64,000 bases of DNA from an uncultured Alphaproteobacteria bacterium. GTDB lineage: Bacteria > Pseudomonadota > Alphaproteobacteria > Rhodospirillales > Rhodospirillaceae. The translations under genes were made by a program, and so were the position numbers. Positions within the stretch are counted from its first letter, which is position 1, and each line of letters starts with the position of its first letter. Below are positions 56,286-64,000 of the stretch, one piece after another. The notes under the pieces were generated by a model. The model ran no database searches. It was not told the DNA's origin and saw nothing but the letters and a program-made list of their open reading frames with translations. The stretch is from NCBI GenBank assembly GCA_900079695.1, contig LT599022.1, positions 524,287 to 588,286 on the forward strand, given 5' to 3'.

Positions 56286-57086
56286 ATGGAAGCCGTTGCC
56301 CGCCCCGATATCGTCCTGCCGCCGCCGGATCGCCGCGCGCGGACCCTCAAGCTCGTCGGTTGGGGGCTGCTCGGTGCGGTGCTGATGGCTTCCTGGCGGG
56401 GCGCGGAGATGCGCCCGTTCGATCTGATCGCCTACGCCGGCAACATGAAGGTGTTCGTCGAAGGCTTCTTTCCGCCGGATTTCACCAACTGGCGGATGTT
56501 CGTCGAGGAGATGCTGATCACCCTGCAGATCGCGATCTGGGGAACCGCGCTCGCGGTCGTGGCGGCGGTGCCGTTCGGCGTGCTCTCGGCCGAGAACGTG
56601 ACGCCCTGGTGGGTCTGCCAGCCGGTACGCCGACTGATGGATACGTTCCGCGCGATCAACGAGATGGTGTTCGCGATGCTGTTCGTGGTCGCGGTCGGTC
56701 TCGGGCCGTTCGCGGGGGTGCTGGCGCTGTTCGTCCACACCACCGGCGTGCTCGCGAAGCTGTTCTCGGAGGCGGTGGAGGCGGTGGACCCGCGCCCGGT
56801 GGAAGGGATCCGCGCCACCGGCGCGCATCCGGTGCAGGAGGTGATCTTCGGCGTGATCCCGCAGGTGCTGCCGCTGTGGATCTCCTATTCGCTCTACCGC
56901 TTCGAATCCAACGTGCGCTCCGCCACCGTCGTCGGCCTGGTCGGCGCGGGCGGCATCGGCGTGGTGCTGTGGGAGGACATTCGCGGCTTCAACTATGCCG
57001 AGACCGCGGCGGTGATGGTGGTGATCGTCGTGACCGTGACGCTGCTCGACCTGTTCTCGCAGCGCCTGCGCAAGCTGTTCACCTGA
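56286..57086 (+). CDS. phnE: Phosphonate ABC transporter permease PhnE
   Basis: 266 residues with about six membrane helices. Conserved parts: [40 protein letters not shown], the EAA-type loop [20 protein letters not shown], and [20 protein letters not shown]. It forms the channel of the PhnCDE importer. Its 3' end overlaps phnN on the other strand by 8 bp. Confidence 0.95.
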   Translation: MEAVARPDIVLPPPDRRARTLKLVGWGLLGAVLMASWRGAEMRPFDLIAYAGNMKVFVEGFFPPDFTNWRMFVEEMLITLQIAIWGTALAVVAAVPFGVLSAENVTPWWVCQPVRRLMDTFRAINEMVFAMLFVVAVGLGPFAGVLALFVHTTGVLAKLFSEAVEAVDPRPVEGIRATGAHPVQEVIFGVIPQVLPLWISYSLYRFESNVRSATVVGLVGAGGIGVVLWEDIRGFNYAETAAVMVVIVVTVTLLDLFSQRLRKLFT

Positions 57087-57609
57087 TCGCGGCGAGAAAA
57101 CTCCGGACCGCGGCGTCGAGGCCGCCGTCGTTGACCACGGTGACGAGGGCGGGATGGGCGATCTCGGCGTCCGCGAGGCGGGCGAGCCGCGCGGCGATGG
57201 TCTCGGGGGTTTCCCGTCCGCGCGCCAGCAGCCGCGCCCGCAGGGTTTCCGCGTCGGCGGTGATCAGCACCGGCAGCAGCGACGGATAGCGGGCGGCGGC
57301 GTGGGGGAGGGCGGCGCGCGAGCCGTTGACGACCACCCGCATGCCGCGCGCCAGCCACGCGTCCAGCTCCGCGCCGATGCCGTAGCGAAGGCCGTTGGCG
57401 CGCCAGTCGAGGGCGAAGCCGCCCGCGGCGCGGCGGGTTTCGAACTCGCTCTCGGTGAGCGCCACGTGGTTTTCCGAGGCGTCGCCCGCCGGGCGGGTGA
57501 TGTAGCGGTGGGCGAACCAGAGGTCGGCGGGCGCCTGCGCCCGCGCCGCGGTGAGCACGCTGTCCTTGCCCGCGCCCGAAGGCCCGATCACGTAGATCAA
57601 CCGACTCAT
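57079..57609 (-). CDS. phnN: Ribose 1,5-bisphosphate phosphokinase PhnN
   Basis: 176 residues: Walker [15 protein letters not shown], then [20 protein letters not shown] and the guanylate-kinase-like [17 protein letters not shown]. It phosphorylates ribose 1,5-bisphosphate to PRPP in the C-P lyase pathway. I prefer ATG 57609 (GGGGGA seven bases upstream) over the ATG two codons earlier. It is isolated from the other minus-strand phn genes by a plus-strand gene, which is unusual. Confidence 0.93.
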   Translation of the reverse strand: MSRLIYVIGPSGAGKDSVLTAARAQAPADLWFAHRYITRPAGDASENHVALTESEFETRRAAGGFALDWRANGLRYGIGAELDAWLARGMRVVVNGSRAALPHAAARYPSLLPVLITADAETLRARLLARGRETPETIAARLARLADAEIAHPALVTVVNDGGLDAAVRSFLAAIR

Positions 57610-57635
57610 TCCCATTCCCCCGTTGGAGCATCCCC

Positions 57636-58250
57636 ATGAGCCAGACTCTCGGCCCCGTGCCCGTCGTCGACCCGACCGCGCGCGTGGTTTCCTGCGACCT
57701 CGGTCCCTATACCGAAATCGGCCCGCGCTGCGAACTGCGGGAGACCGTCTTCGGCGCGTATTCCTACGTCGCAGGCGACGCCGAAATCATCTATGCGCGG
57801 ATCGGCAAATTCGTCTCGATCGCGTCGCATACCCGCATCAACCCCGGCAATCACCCGATGGCGCGCGCCGCGCAGCACCACTTCTCCTACCGCGCCTCGG
57901 CCTATGGGCTGGGGGACGACGACGCGGCGTTCTTCGACTGGCGGCGGGCACACGGCGTCGCGATCGGCCACGACGCCTGGATCGGTCACGGTGCGGTGAT
58001 CATGCCGGGGCGGAGCGTCGGCATCGGCGCGGTGGTGGGGGCGGGGGCGATCGTCACCCGCGACGTGCCCGACTACGCGGTGTGCATCGGCAATCCGGGA
58101 CGGGTGATCCGCTTCCGCTTTTCCGAGCCGGTCCGGGCGGCGCTCAAGCGCATCGCATGGTGGGATTGGACGCATGACAGCCTCGGCGCGGCGCTCGACG
58201 ATTTCCGTAATCTCTCCATCGAGCGGTTTTGTGAAAAATACGATAACTGA
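57636..58250 (+). CDS. Hexapeptide-repeat acyltransferase of phosphonate clusters (DapH/LpxA-like)
   Basis: 204 residues. A left-handed beta-helix is visible in the repeats of the I/V-G-x-x-x-x kind: ARVVSCDLGPYTEIGPRCEL, GDAEIIYARIGKFVSIASHT, then GVAIGHDAWIGHGAVIMPG and GIGAVVGAGAIVTRDVPDYA. The NPGNHP and HHFSYRAS stretch is typical of the phosphonate-cluster acetyltransferase subfamily. Substrate probably a phosphonate or pathway intermediate. It starts 26 bp from the divergent phnN and has its own GGAG site. Confidence 0.9.
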   Translation: MSQTLGPVPVVDPTARVVSCDLGPYTEIGPRCELRETVFGAYSYVAGDAEIIYARIGKFVSIASHTRINPGNHPMARAAQHHFSYRASAYGLGDDDAAFFDWRRAHGVAIGHDAWIGHGAVIMPGRSVGIGAVVGAGAIVTRDVPDYAVCIGNPGRVIRFRFSEPVRAALKRIAWWDWTHDSLGAALDDFRNLSIERFCEKYDN

Positions 58251-58264
58251 TGCATATCATGTAA

Positions 58265-58939
58265 TTATGAGTTGAACCTAAAGCGATAGACGAGGCGGAA
58301 CGGCAGGTTCGGCGCGAATTCGACGAACACGCAGGCGTCCGCGACCGGCTCGGCCGAGAGGTCGGCCCCCGCCATCCACCCCGCCGCGGCGGCCTGGAAG
58401 GCCTGACGTTCGTGGGGATCGGCAATACCGTCGCTGAGGGTGACGTGGAAGCGGTAGGCGTCGAACACGTAGGGATATCCCCAGGCGACGAGGTAGCCGC
58501 GTTCGCGCCCCGGCAGCGCCTCGGGGCGTCGGCGGGCGAGCTCCGCGTTCCCCGCCGGGCGGCGGAAACGGTCGAGGTCGCGCACGCACCGCGCCGCCGT
58601 CGCCTCCAGCTCCGGGCAGCGTCCTGCGGGGCGCAGGGCGACGAAGTCGCCGAGGCAGGCGACTTCGAGCGGCGGCAGGACGAACGGTGTTTCCCGCGCC
58701 GCCCAGGCTTCCACCGCTTCGAGAAATTCCTCTTCGCGCGAGCCGTCGGCGAGGGCGATCGGCGCCTTCAAGGTGGCGTGCAGGCCGTAGCGGTGCGGCG
58801 CGACGGTGCGTTCGCGGATCCCCGGCACGTCGGGCTGGGCGAGCGGCTCGCCGGTGGCGGCGTCGCGGCCGAGCCACGTCGAACCGAGCCGCCAGAACGC
58901 CGAATCCTCCGCCGGGGCGTAATAGATGCCGTAGCGCAT
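58265..58939 (-). CDS. DUF1045 phosphonate-operon protein, 2H phosphoesterase-like
   Basis: 224 residues starting MRYGIYYAPAEDSAFWRLGS. Two His-x-Thr motifs, GLHATLKAP and RFHVTLSDG, define the 2H phosphoesterase superfamily, and length and location match the phosphonate metabolism protein found in C-P lyase operons. Probably acts on a cyclic phosphate intermediate (the role played by PhnP elsewhere); that is inference. Start overlaps the phnM stop (ATGA). Confidence 0.88.
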   Translation of the reverse strand: MRYGIYYAPAEDSAFWRLGSTWLGRDAATGEPLAQPDVPGIRERTVAPHRYGLHATLKAPIALADGSREEEFLEAVEAWAARETPFVLPPLEVACLGDFVALRPAGRCPELEATAARCVRDLDRFRRPAGNAELARRRPEALPGRERGYLVAWGYPYVFDAYRFHVTLSDGIADPHERQAFQAAAAGWMAGADLSAEPVADACVFVEFAPNLPFRLVYRFRFNS

Positions 58940-60066
58940 CACGCCACCTGCCGCCCTTCGCGCCACACCTGCCGCACCACCGGCAGGTTCGGCAGCGCCT
59001 TCACCCGCACCAGGTCGGCGCGCAGGCCCGGCGCGATGCGGCCGCGATCGGCCAGGCCGACCATCCGCGCGGTGTTGTCGGACACCACCGCCACCGCCTC
59101 GGGAAGAGCGATGCCGATCTCCTCCCACAGCAGGAAGGCGGCGTGGAGCAGGCTCACCGGCACGTAATCGGAGGAAAGCCCGTCGAGCAGCCCCTGTGCG
59201 GCGAGTTCGCGCGCCGAGACGTTGCCGGAGTGGGAGCCGTTACGCACCACGTTGGGCGATCCCATGATGGTCTTGAGGCCGAGCTGACGGGCGCGCTGCG
59301 CCGCCGCGAGGGTGGTGGGGAACTCCGAAATCGTCGCGCCGACCTCGGCGGCTTCGTCGACGTGGACCGGCTCGGTGTCGTCGTGGGTGGCGATCACCAG
59401 ACCGTGGGTCCGGGCCATCGCCACGATCGCCTGACGGTGCGCCTCGCCGTACAGCGCCCGGGCTTCCCGCAGCTTGGCGAGGCGCGCGTCGATCTCCGCC
59501 TTCGGCAGATGCTCGGTCTTGTTGTAGGTGAGCCAGTGGGAGATGTCGCTCCACTGCCGCTGGCCCGGGGTGTGGTCCATCAGCGACACCACCTTGACCA
59601 GCGGGTTGTGCATGTGGGCCGACGCGATCTCCACCACCGTCGCGCCCACCACCTCGCAACGCAGGTGGATCAGATGCTCGGCGCGCAGCAGGTCGTCGGC
59701 GCGGCCGCGCTCGATGCCCGCGATCGAATCCGCGATCATCGCGTCGCGGCCGACCTTGTGGGCTTCGCCGATGCTGATGGCGTCGAACACCGTGGTGATG
59801 CCCGCGCTCGCGATCTGCGCGTCGTGGGCGAGCACCGCCGCCATCGGCGAGGGCCACTTCACCCCCGGGCGGGGCTCCAGGTTCTTTTCCATGTTGTCGG
59901 TATGCATTTCGACCAGGCCGGGGAGGAGGTAGTCGCCCTCCAGGTCGAGCGCCGCCGGGTTGGCGGTGTTGCCGTCGTCGACGCTGCGGATCCGGCCGTC
60001 TGCGATTTCGACGGTGCCGGCGATCACGGCGTCGCGGGTGACGATGCGGGCGTTGGTGAGGATCAT
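58939..60066 (-). CDS. phnM: Phosphonate-pathway triphosphohydrolase PhnM
   Basis: 375 residues of the amidohydrolase fold: LPGLVEMHTDNMEKNLEPRP (metal His-x-Asp), FDAISIGEAHKVGRD, VVSLMDHTPGQRQW, GLVIATHDDTEPVHVDEAAE, and SSDYVPVSLLHAAFLL. It releases pyrophosphate from the 5-triphosphate of alkylphosphonate ribose to give the PhnJ substrate. 5-bp gap to phnL. Confidence 0.95.
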   Translation of the reverse strand: MILTNARIVTRDAVIAGTVEIADGRIRSVDDGNTANPAALDLEGDYLLPGLVEMHTDNMEKNLEPRPGVKWPSPMAAVLAHDAQIASAGITTVFDAISIGEAHKVGRDAMIADSIAGIERGRADDLLRAEHLIHLRCEVVGATVVEIASAHMHNPLVKVVSLMDHTPGQRQWSDISHWLTYNKTEHLPKAEIDARLAKLREARALYGEAHRQAIVAMARTHGLVIATHDDTEPVHVDEAAEVGATISEFPTTLAAAQRARQLGLKTIMGSPNVVRNGSHSGNVSARELAAQGLLDGLSSDYVPVSLLHAAFLLWEEIGIALPEAVAVVSDNTARMVGLADRGRIAPGLRADLVRVKALPNLPVVRQVWREGRQVA

Positions 60067-60071
60067 CGGGG

Positions 60072-60767
60072 TCACGCTGCCTTGAGGGGAACGAGGTCGA
60101 ACAGGCGGTCGGCCACCCGGTCGCGGGTGGCGGCGTCGTGGAAGATGCCGACCACCGCCGCGCCGCGCGCCTTGGCCTCGGCGATCAGGGCGACGACGAC
60201 GTCGCGGTTGGCGGCGTCGAGCGACGCGGTGGGTTCGTCGAGCAGCAGCACCGGCATCGGCGCGATCAGGCCGCGGGCGATGTTGACGCGCTGCTGTTCG
60301 CCGCCGGAGAAGGTGGCGGGAGCGAGCGACCACAGCCGCGGCGGCACGTTGAGGCGGCGCAGCATTCCGGCGGCGCGTTCGTGGGCGGCGTCGCGGTCAC
60401 AGCCGAGGCGCAGCAGCGGTTCGGCGACCACGTCGAGGGTCGGCACCCGCGGGATCACCCGCAGGAACTGGCTGACGTAGCCGAGGGTGCGGCGGCGCAC
60501 CTGCAACACCGTGCGCGAACCGGCGCGGGCGAGGTCGATCATCCGGCCGTCGTGGCGCACCCGCACCGCTCCGGCGTCGGGCAGCACGTTCGCGTACATC
60601 GCCCGCAGCAGGGTGGATTTCCCCGCGCCCGAGGGGCCGTGCAGCACCACGCATTCTCCCGCCGCAACCGCGAGATCGAGCCCGGCGAACACCGGGATCG
60701 TTACCCCGCCCTGGGTGTGGAGGGTGAAGGTCTTGGCCAGACCCTCCACGGAAAGCATCGTCGTCAT
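60072..60767 (-). CDS. phnL: C-P lyase complex ATP-binding protein PhnL
   Basis: 231 residues: Walker [40 protein letters not shown], signature [15 protein letters not shown], Walker [17 protein letters not shown]. It is an ABC-type subunit that works with the C-P lyase core and not as a transporter. Gap of 2 bp to phnK. Confidence 0.94.
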   Translation of the reverse strand: MTTMLSVEGLAKTFTLHTQGGVTIPVFAGLDLAVAAGECVVLHGPSGAGKSTLLRAMYANVLPDAGAVRVRHDGRMIDLARAGSRTVLQVRRRTLGYVSQFLRVIPRVPTLDVVAEPLLRLGCDRDAAHERAAGMLRRLNVPPRLWSLAPATFSGGEQQRVNIARGLIAPMPVLLLDEPTASLDAANRDVVVALIAEAKARGAAVVGIFHDAATRDRVADRLFDLVPLKAA

Positions 60768-60769
60768 CG

Positions 60770-61576
60770 TCACACCTGCAACACCGAGGACACCAGCAAC
60801 TGGGTATAGGGATGGTGGGGGTCGTCCAGCACCTGATCGGTCAACCCCGCCTCGACCACCGCGCCGCCCTTCATCACCATCAGGCGGTGGGCGAGCAGCC
60901 GCGCCACCGCGAGATCGTGGGTGACGATCACGCACGCCGCGCCGAGCTCGTCGACGAGCCCGCGGATCAGGTCGAGCAGCCGCGCCTGAACCGAAACGTC
61001 GAGCCCGCCCGTGGGTTCGTCCATGAACACCAGACGCGGCCCGGTGACGAGGGTGCGGGCGATCTGCAGGCGTTGCTGCATGCCGCCCGAGAAGCGGACC
61101 GGCAGATCGTCGGTGCGCGCGGTGTCGATCTCGACGCGGGCGAGCCAACCGGTCGCGGCGGCGCGGATGTCGCCGTAGTGCCGCACGCCCTGGGCCATCA
61201 GCCGCTCGCCGATGTTGGCGCCGGCGGAGACGCGCAGCCGCAGGCCGTCGCGCGGGTTCTGGTGCACCAAGCCCCATTCGCCGCGCAGCAGAGCCCGCCG
61301 TTTCGGTTCCGGAAGGGTGCGGAAATCGGCGGTCTCGCCGGTGCGGTCGCGGTAGAGGATTTCGCCCGCGTCGGCGTCGATCTGGCCGGACAGGCAGTTG
61401 AGCAGCGTCGACTTGCCCGAACCGCTTTCGCCGACGATGCCCAGCACCTCGCCGGGCCAGAGATCGAACGACACGCCGCGGCAGCCGAGCGTGCCGCCGT
61501 AGCTCTTGTCCAGACCCCGCACCGAAAGCAGCGGCGGATCGTCGTCGAGAAGGGCGGCGGTGGCGTGGAAGTTCAT
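60770..61576 (-). CDS. phnK: C-P lyase complex ATP-binding protein PhnK
   Basis: 268 residues: [20 protein letters not shown], Walker [37 protein letters not shown], signature [15 protein letters not shown], Walker [18 protein letters not shown]. It docks on the PhnGHIJ core and drives the reaction cycle. Overlaps phnJ stop by 4 bp. Confidence 0.95.
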   Translation of the reverse strand: MNFHATAALLDDDPPLLSVRGLDKSYGGTLGCRGVSFDLWPGEVLGIVGESGSGKSTLLNCLSGQIDADAGEILYRDRTGETADFRTLPEPKRRALLRGEWGLVHQNPRDGLRLRVSAGANIGERLMAQGVRHYGDIRAAATGWLARVEIDTARTDDLPVRFSGGMQQRLQIARTLVTGPRLVFMDEPTGGLDVSVQARLLDLIRGLVDELGAACVIVTHDLAVARLLAHRLMVMKGGAVVEAGLTDQVLDDPHHPYTQLLVSSVLQV

Positions 61577-62457
61577 CGCGGCGTCTCCTCGTAGGGGGCG
61601 GCCATCGGGCCGGAGTGTCCGGCGGCGCGGCGGCTCTCGCAGTGGTCGGTGTCGGAGCACACCATCATCCGGCCGCCCTTGTCGTCGATCACCACTTCGT
61701 CGAGATAGCTGTCGGTGGCGCCGCACAGCGCGCATCCCTCGCTCCAGGTCTGGATCTCGAACGGGTAGTCCTCGAAGTCCAGGCTTTCCACCCGGGTGTA
61801 GGGCGGCACCGCGTAGATGCGCTTCTCGCGGCCCGCGCCGAAGAGCTGGAGCGCGGGCATTCTGTCCATCTTCGGGTTGTCGAACTTGGGGATCGGCGAG
61901 GGCGCCATGATGTAGCGGCCGTCGACCCGCACCGGATAGTCGTAGGATTTCACGATCCGTCCCATGTGGGCGATGTCCTCGTAGAGGCGCACGTGCATCA
62001 CTCCGTATTCGGCAAGGGCGTGCATCTTGCGGGTTTCGCTCTCGCGCGCCTCCATCCAGCGCAGGGGTTCGGGAATCGGCACCTGATAGACGAGGATCTG
62101 GTGCTCGCCGAGCGGCGTTTCGGGGATGCGGTGGCGGGTCTGGATCACGCTTGCCCGGTCCGTCGCGGTGGTGGTGGCGACGCCCGCGGTGCGCTGGAAG
62201 AAACGCCGGATCGACACCGCGTTGGTGGTGTCGTCGGCGCCCTGGTCGATCACCTTCAGGGTGTCGTCGGCGCCGATCACCGCCGCCGTCACCTGAATGC
62301 CGCCGGTGCCCCAGCCGTAGGGGAGCGGCATCTCGCGGCCGGCGAACGGCACCTGATAGCCGGGAATCGCGACCGCCTTGAGAATCGCGCGGCGGATCAT
62401 CCGCTTGGTCTGTTCGTCGAGGTAGGCGAAGTTGTAGCCGGAATGGGGCGCGTTCAT
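61573..62457 (-). CDS. phnJ: C-P lyase PhnJ (radical SAM)
   Basis: 294 residues: [40 protein letters not shown], and the C-terminal cysteines [13 protein letters not shown] and VCSDTDHC that hold the Fe-S cluster and the catalytic thiyl. The C-x2-C...C pattern is that of true PhnJ. It breaks the carbon-phosphorus bond. Four-bp overlaps with phnI and phnK. Confidence 0.96.
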   Translation of the reverse strand: MNAPHSGYNFAYLDEQTKRMIRRAILKAVAIPGYQVPFAGREMPLPYGWGTGGIQVTAAVIGADDTLKVIDQGADDTTNAVSIRRFFQRTAGVATTTATDRASVIQTRHRIPETPLGEHQILVYQVPIPEPLRWMEARESETRKMHALAEYGVMHVRLYEDIAHMGRIVKSYDYPVRVDGRYIMAPSPIPKFDNPKMDRMPALQLFGAGREKRIYAVPPYTRVESLDFEDYPFEIQTWSEGCALCGATDSYLDEVVIDDKGGRMMVCSDTDHCESRRAAGHSGPMAAPYEETPR

Positions 62458-63545
62458 GCCACCGTCTCCTGTTTGCGCGCCGGGTCGGCGGCGCGGCGCA
62501 GCGCGCGGACGTTGACCAGCTCGCCCTGGAAATCGACGTAGTGGGGCAGCTTGAGGTGCTGGAGGAAGCCCGAGGCTTCGACGTTGTCGGTGTGGCCGAG
62601 TACGAACTCCTCGTCCTGCGCCGGAAAGCGCCGCTCCTCGTCGAACTCGTCGGCGCGCAACGAGCGGTCGACGATCGCCATCGCCATCGCCTTGCGCTCG
62701 TTGTGGCCGAAGGTCAGGCCGTAGCCGCGGGTGAACTGCGGTGGCTGGGTCTTTGAGCCCTTGAACTGCGAAATCATCTGACACTCGGTCAGTTCGACCC
62801 GGCCGATCGCGATCGGAAAGCCGAGTTCCTCGGGCACGATCTCCACTTCGACCTCGCCGACGCGGATTTCGCCCGCGAACGGGTGGGTATTGCCGAAGCC
62901 GCGCTGCGACGAGTAGGCGAGGCCGAGAACGAAACCTTCGTCGCCCCGTGCGAGGTTCTGCAGGCGCACGTCGCGCCCGGCGGGGAACTCCAGCGGCGCG
63001 CGGGTGAGGTCGCCGATCTCCGCGCCTTCGGAGGCGGGGCGGTCGCCCTCGATCAAACCCTCTCGGCCGAGGATGTCCACCACCCGCGGCATCGCCTCGG
63101 GGGCGGCGTCGCTCTCCGCGGCGGCGGGTACGGCGGCTTCGTCGAGCAGGCCGAAATCCAGCAGGCGATGGGTGTAGTCGAAGGTCGGCCCGAGGATCTG
63201 GCCGCCCGGGATATCCTTGAAGGTTGCCGAAATCCGCCGTTTCGCCCGCATCTCGCCGGTTTCCACCGGCAGCGAATGGGCGAGGCGCGGCAGGGTGGTG
63301 CGGAACGCGCGCAGAAGGAAGATCGCTTCCACCGCGTCGCCGCGCGCCTGCTTGAGCGCGAGCGCGGCGAGCTCGGGATCGTAGAGCGAACCCTCCGCCA
63401 TCACCCGATCGACCGCGAGCGACATCTGCTCGCGGATCTGCGCCACCGTCAGCTCCGGCACCGTCCGGTCGCCGCGGCGCTCCTCGGCGAGCAGAGCGTG
63501 AGCGTTGTCGATCGCCTTCTCGCCGCCCTTGACCGCAACGTACAT
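62454..63545 (-). CDS. phnI: C-P lyase core subunit PhnI
   Basis: 363 residues starting MYVAVKGGEKAIDNAHALLA. Conserved parts: LTVAQIREQMSLAVDRVMAE, LARGDEGFVLGLAYSSQRGF, YGLTFGHNERKAMAMAIVDR and the C-terminal SGFLQHLKLPHYVDFQGELV. It is the nucleosidase that joins the phosphonate to ribose triphosphate with PhnG and PhnL. The start overlaps the phnH stop by 1 bp. Confidence 0.96.
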   Translation of the reverse strand: MYVAVKGGEKAIDNAHALLAEERRGDRTVPELTVAQIREQMSLAVDRVMAEGSLYDPELAALALKQARGDAVEAIFLLRAFRTTLPRLAHSLPVETGEMRAKRRISATFKDIPGGQILGPTFDYTHRLLDFGLLDEAAVPAAAESDAAPEAMPRVVDILGREGLIEGDRPASEGAEIGDLTRAPLEFPAGRDVRLQNLARGDEGFVLGLAYSSQRGFGNTHPFAGEIRVGEVEVEIVPEELGFPIAIGRVELTECQMISQFKGSKTQPPQFTRGYGLTFGHNERKAMAMAIVDRSLRADEFDEERRFPAQDEEFVLGHTDNVEASGFLQHLKLPHYVDFQGELVNVRALRRAADPARKQETVA

Positions 63546-64000
63546 CAGAGATCCTCCGTTTCGACGCGCACGCCGCGCGGTAGGCCGACGATCTGGCGCG
63601 GGTCCACGAACACCACGTCGAGGCCGGTGGGGAAGGCGGCGTTGATCGCCGCCCGTTGCGCCCAGAACGCCGCCGGCGTGTCCGCGATCTCGAAGCTCTG
63701 GCGGCCGGGGATACCCGGCCCGGCGGCGGAAACCGGCGCGCCGCCGCTCACCGCCTGGGTCTGGATCAACAGAGTCGCGGCGCGGTCGGGGTATTCCGGG
63801 GTGCCGACGTGGTAGGCGCCCAGGCGCGCCGCCGCGCCGATCGCCAGTAGCGCGAACGCCGCCTCACCGGGATGCGCCGCCATCGGGCAACCGCAGTGGA
63901 AGGACAGAAACTGCCGTACCTCGGGGGTATCGAGCGCGCCGTCGAGCCACACCGGAGTATCGATGTCGAACAAGGTCAGGCAGAGCGCGGCGGTGGTCGG
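63545..64000 (-). CDS. phnH: C-P lyase core subunit PhnH (5' end outside the window)
   Basis: The frame is open to the window edge: 151 residues are visible, the N-terminal quarter is missing. Seen: CLTLFDIDTPVWLDGALD, FLSFHCGCPMAAHPGEAAFA, YHVGTPEYPDRAATLLIQTQ, GPGIPGRQSFEIADTP, FVDPRQIVGLPRGVRVE. PhnH is a structural subunit of the PhnGHIJ core. phnG and probably a phnF-type regulator should follow to the right. Confidence 0.93.
   Translation of the reverse strand, partial: PTTAALCLTLFDIDTPVWLDGALDTPEVRQFLSFHCGCPMAAHPGEAAFALLAIGAAARLGAYHVGTPEYPDRAATLLIQTQAVSGGAPVSAAGPGIPGRQSFEIADTPAAFWAQRAAINAAFPTGLDVVFVDPRQIVGLPRGVRVETEDL

Noticed and set aside
1-64000. CRISPR arrays, insertion sequences, rRNA genes
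   Set aside because: No regularly spaced repeats, no transposase genes and no rRNA-like sequence were seen. The only recombinase is the phage integrase.

Overview
The window is GC-rich DNA, roughly two thirds G+C by eye, with dense and often overlapping genes. It looks like an alphaproteobacterial chromosome, probably of the Rhodospirillales type. The evidence is the recG / sdhE / mfd arrangement, the C-P lyase phn cluster typical of this class and a GapR-family protein. This assignment is inferred from gene content only. The window has two parts: an integrated P2-like prophage (from before base 1 to about 34704) and ordinary host chromosome (34705 to 64000).

Prophage, left to right. The lysogeny and early arm (11-6730) has a tyrosine integrase, an excisionase-like HTH protein, a replication initiator, a GapR/DUF2312 protein, an Ogr/Delta-type zinc-finger activator of late genes, a CII-like HTH protein, a Cro-like HTH protein and a divergent CI-type repressor with two HTH domains and an S24 peptidase. 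A cargo island (6740-10159) holds two single-pass membrane proteins, a small HTH-like gene broken by an in-frame amber codon, a Beta-family protein (the family of satellite P4 Beta) and a PD-(D/E)xK protein of the sce7726 type. The minus-strand late operon D-U-T-E/E'-FII-FI-tfa-H-I-J-W-V (10263-20560) includes the -1 frameshift in E. A second cargo slot (20603-24028) has a toxin-antitoxin pair with palindromic operators, the scar of a tandem duplication, and a 662-residue protein that appears to join an Mrr-like nuclease domain to a PIN nuclease domain. Then come S, R, Rz1/Rz, endolysin, holin, X, L, M, N and O on the minus strand (24161-29660), and P and Q divergently on the plus strand (29802-32527). 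A third cargo slot (32537-34294) encodes a 585-residue protein with a PD-(D/E)xK signature. The prophage ends in a 45-bp copy of the 3' end of tRNA-Lys (attR), followed by a chromosomal terminator. The same 27-bp palindrome lies about 42 bp upstream of V and of P, and it probably marks the late promoters.

Host region. A small operon codes for a KamA-family radical SAM enzyme, a type II thioesterase and a Sfp-type phosphopantetheinyl transferase (34850-37456). It is followed by a chemoreceptor, a stand-alone Lrp RAM-domain protein, a glycine-zipper lipoprotein, a three-gene cell-surface glycosylation operon (GtrA, membrane glycosyltransferase, GT2), a ChbG-like deacetylase, a DUF502 protein, recG, sdhE, mfd, a DsbA-family oxidoreductase and a PleD-like protein with a degenerate GGDEF domain.

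The right end is a phosphonate-use locus. phnCDE (ABC importer) and a hexapeptide-repeat acyltransferase are on the plus strand. phnH(partial)-I-J-K-L-M, a 2H-phosphoesterase (DUF1045) and phnN are on the minus strand. The two sets are interleaved, so a transcript of either set would be antisense to a gene of the other.

The best candidates for something undescribed are the PD-(D/E)xK-wHTH-PIN fusion (22040-24028), the Beta plus sce7726 pair with its palindromic promoter (8470-10159) and the attR-proximal nuclease (32537-34294). They occupy the kind of accessory positions where P2-like phages are known to carry anti-phage genes.
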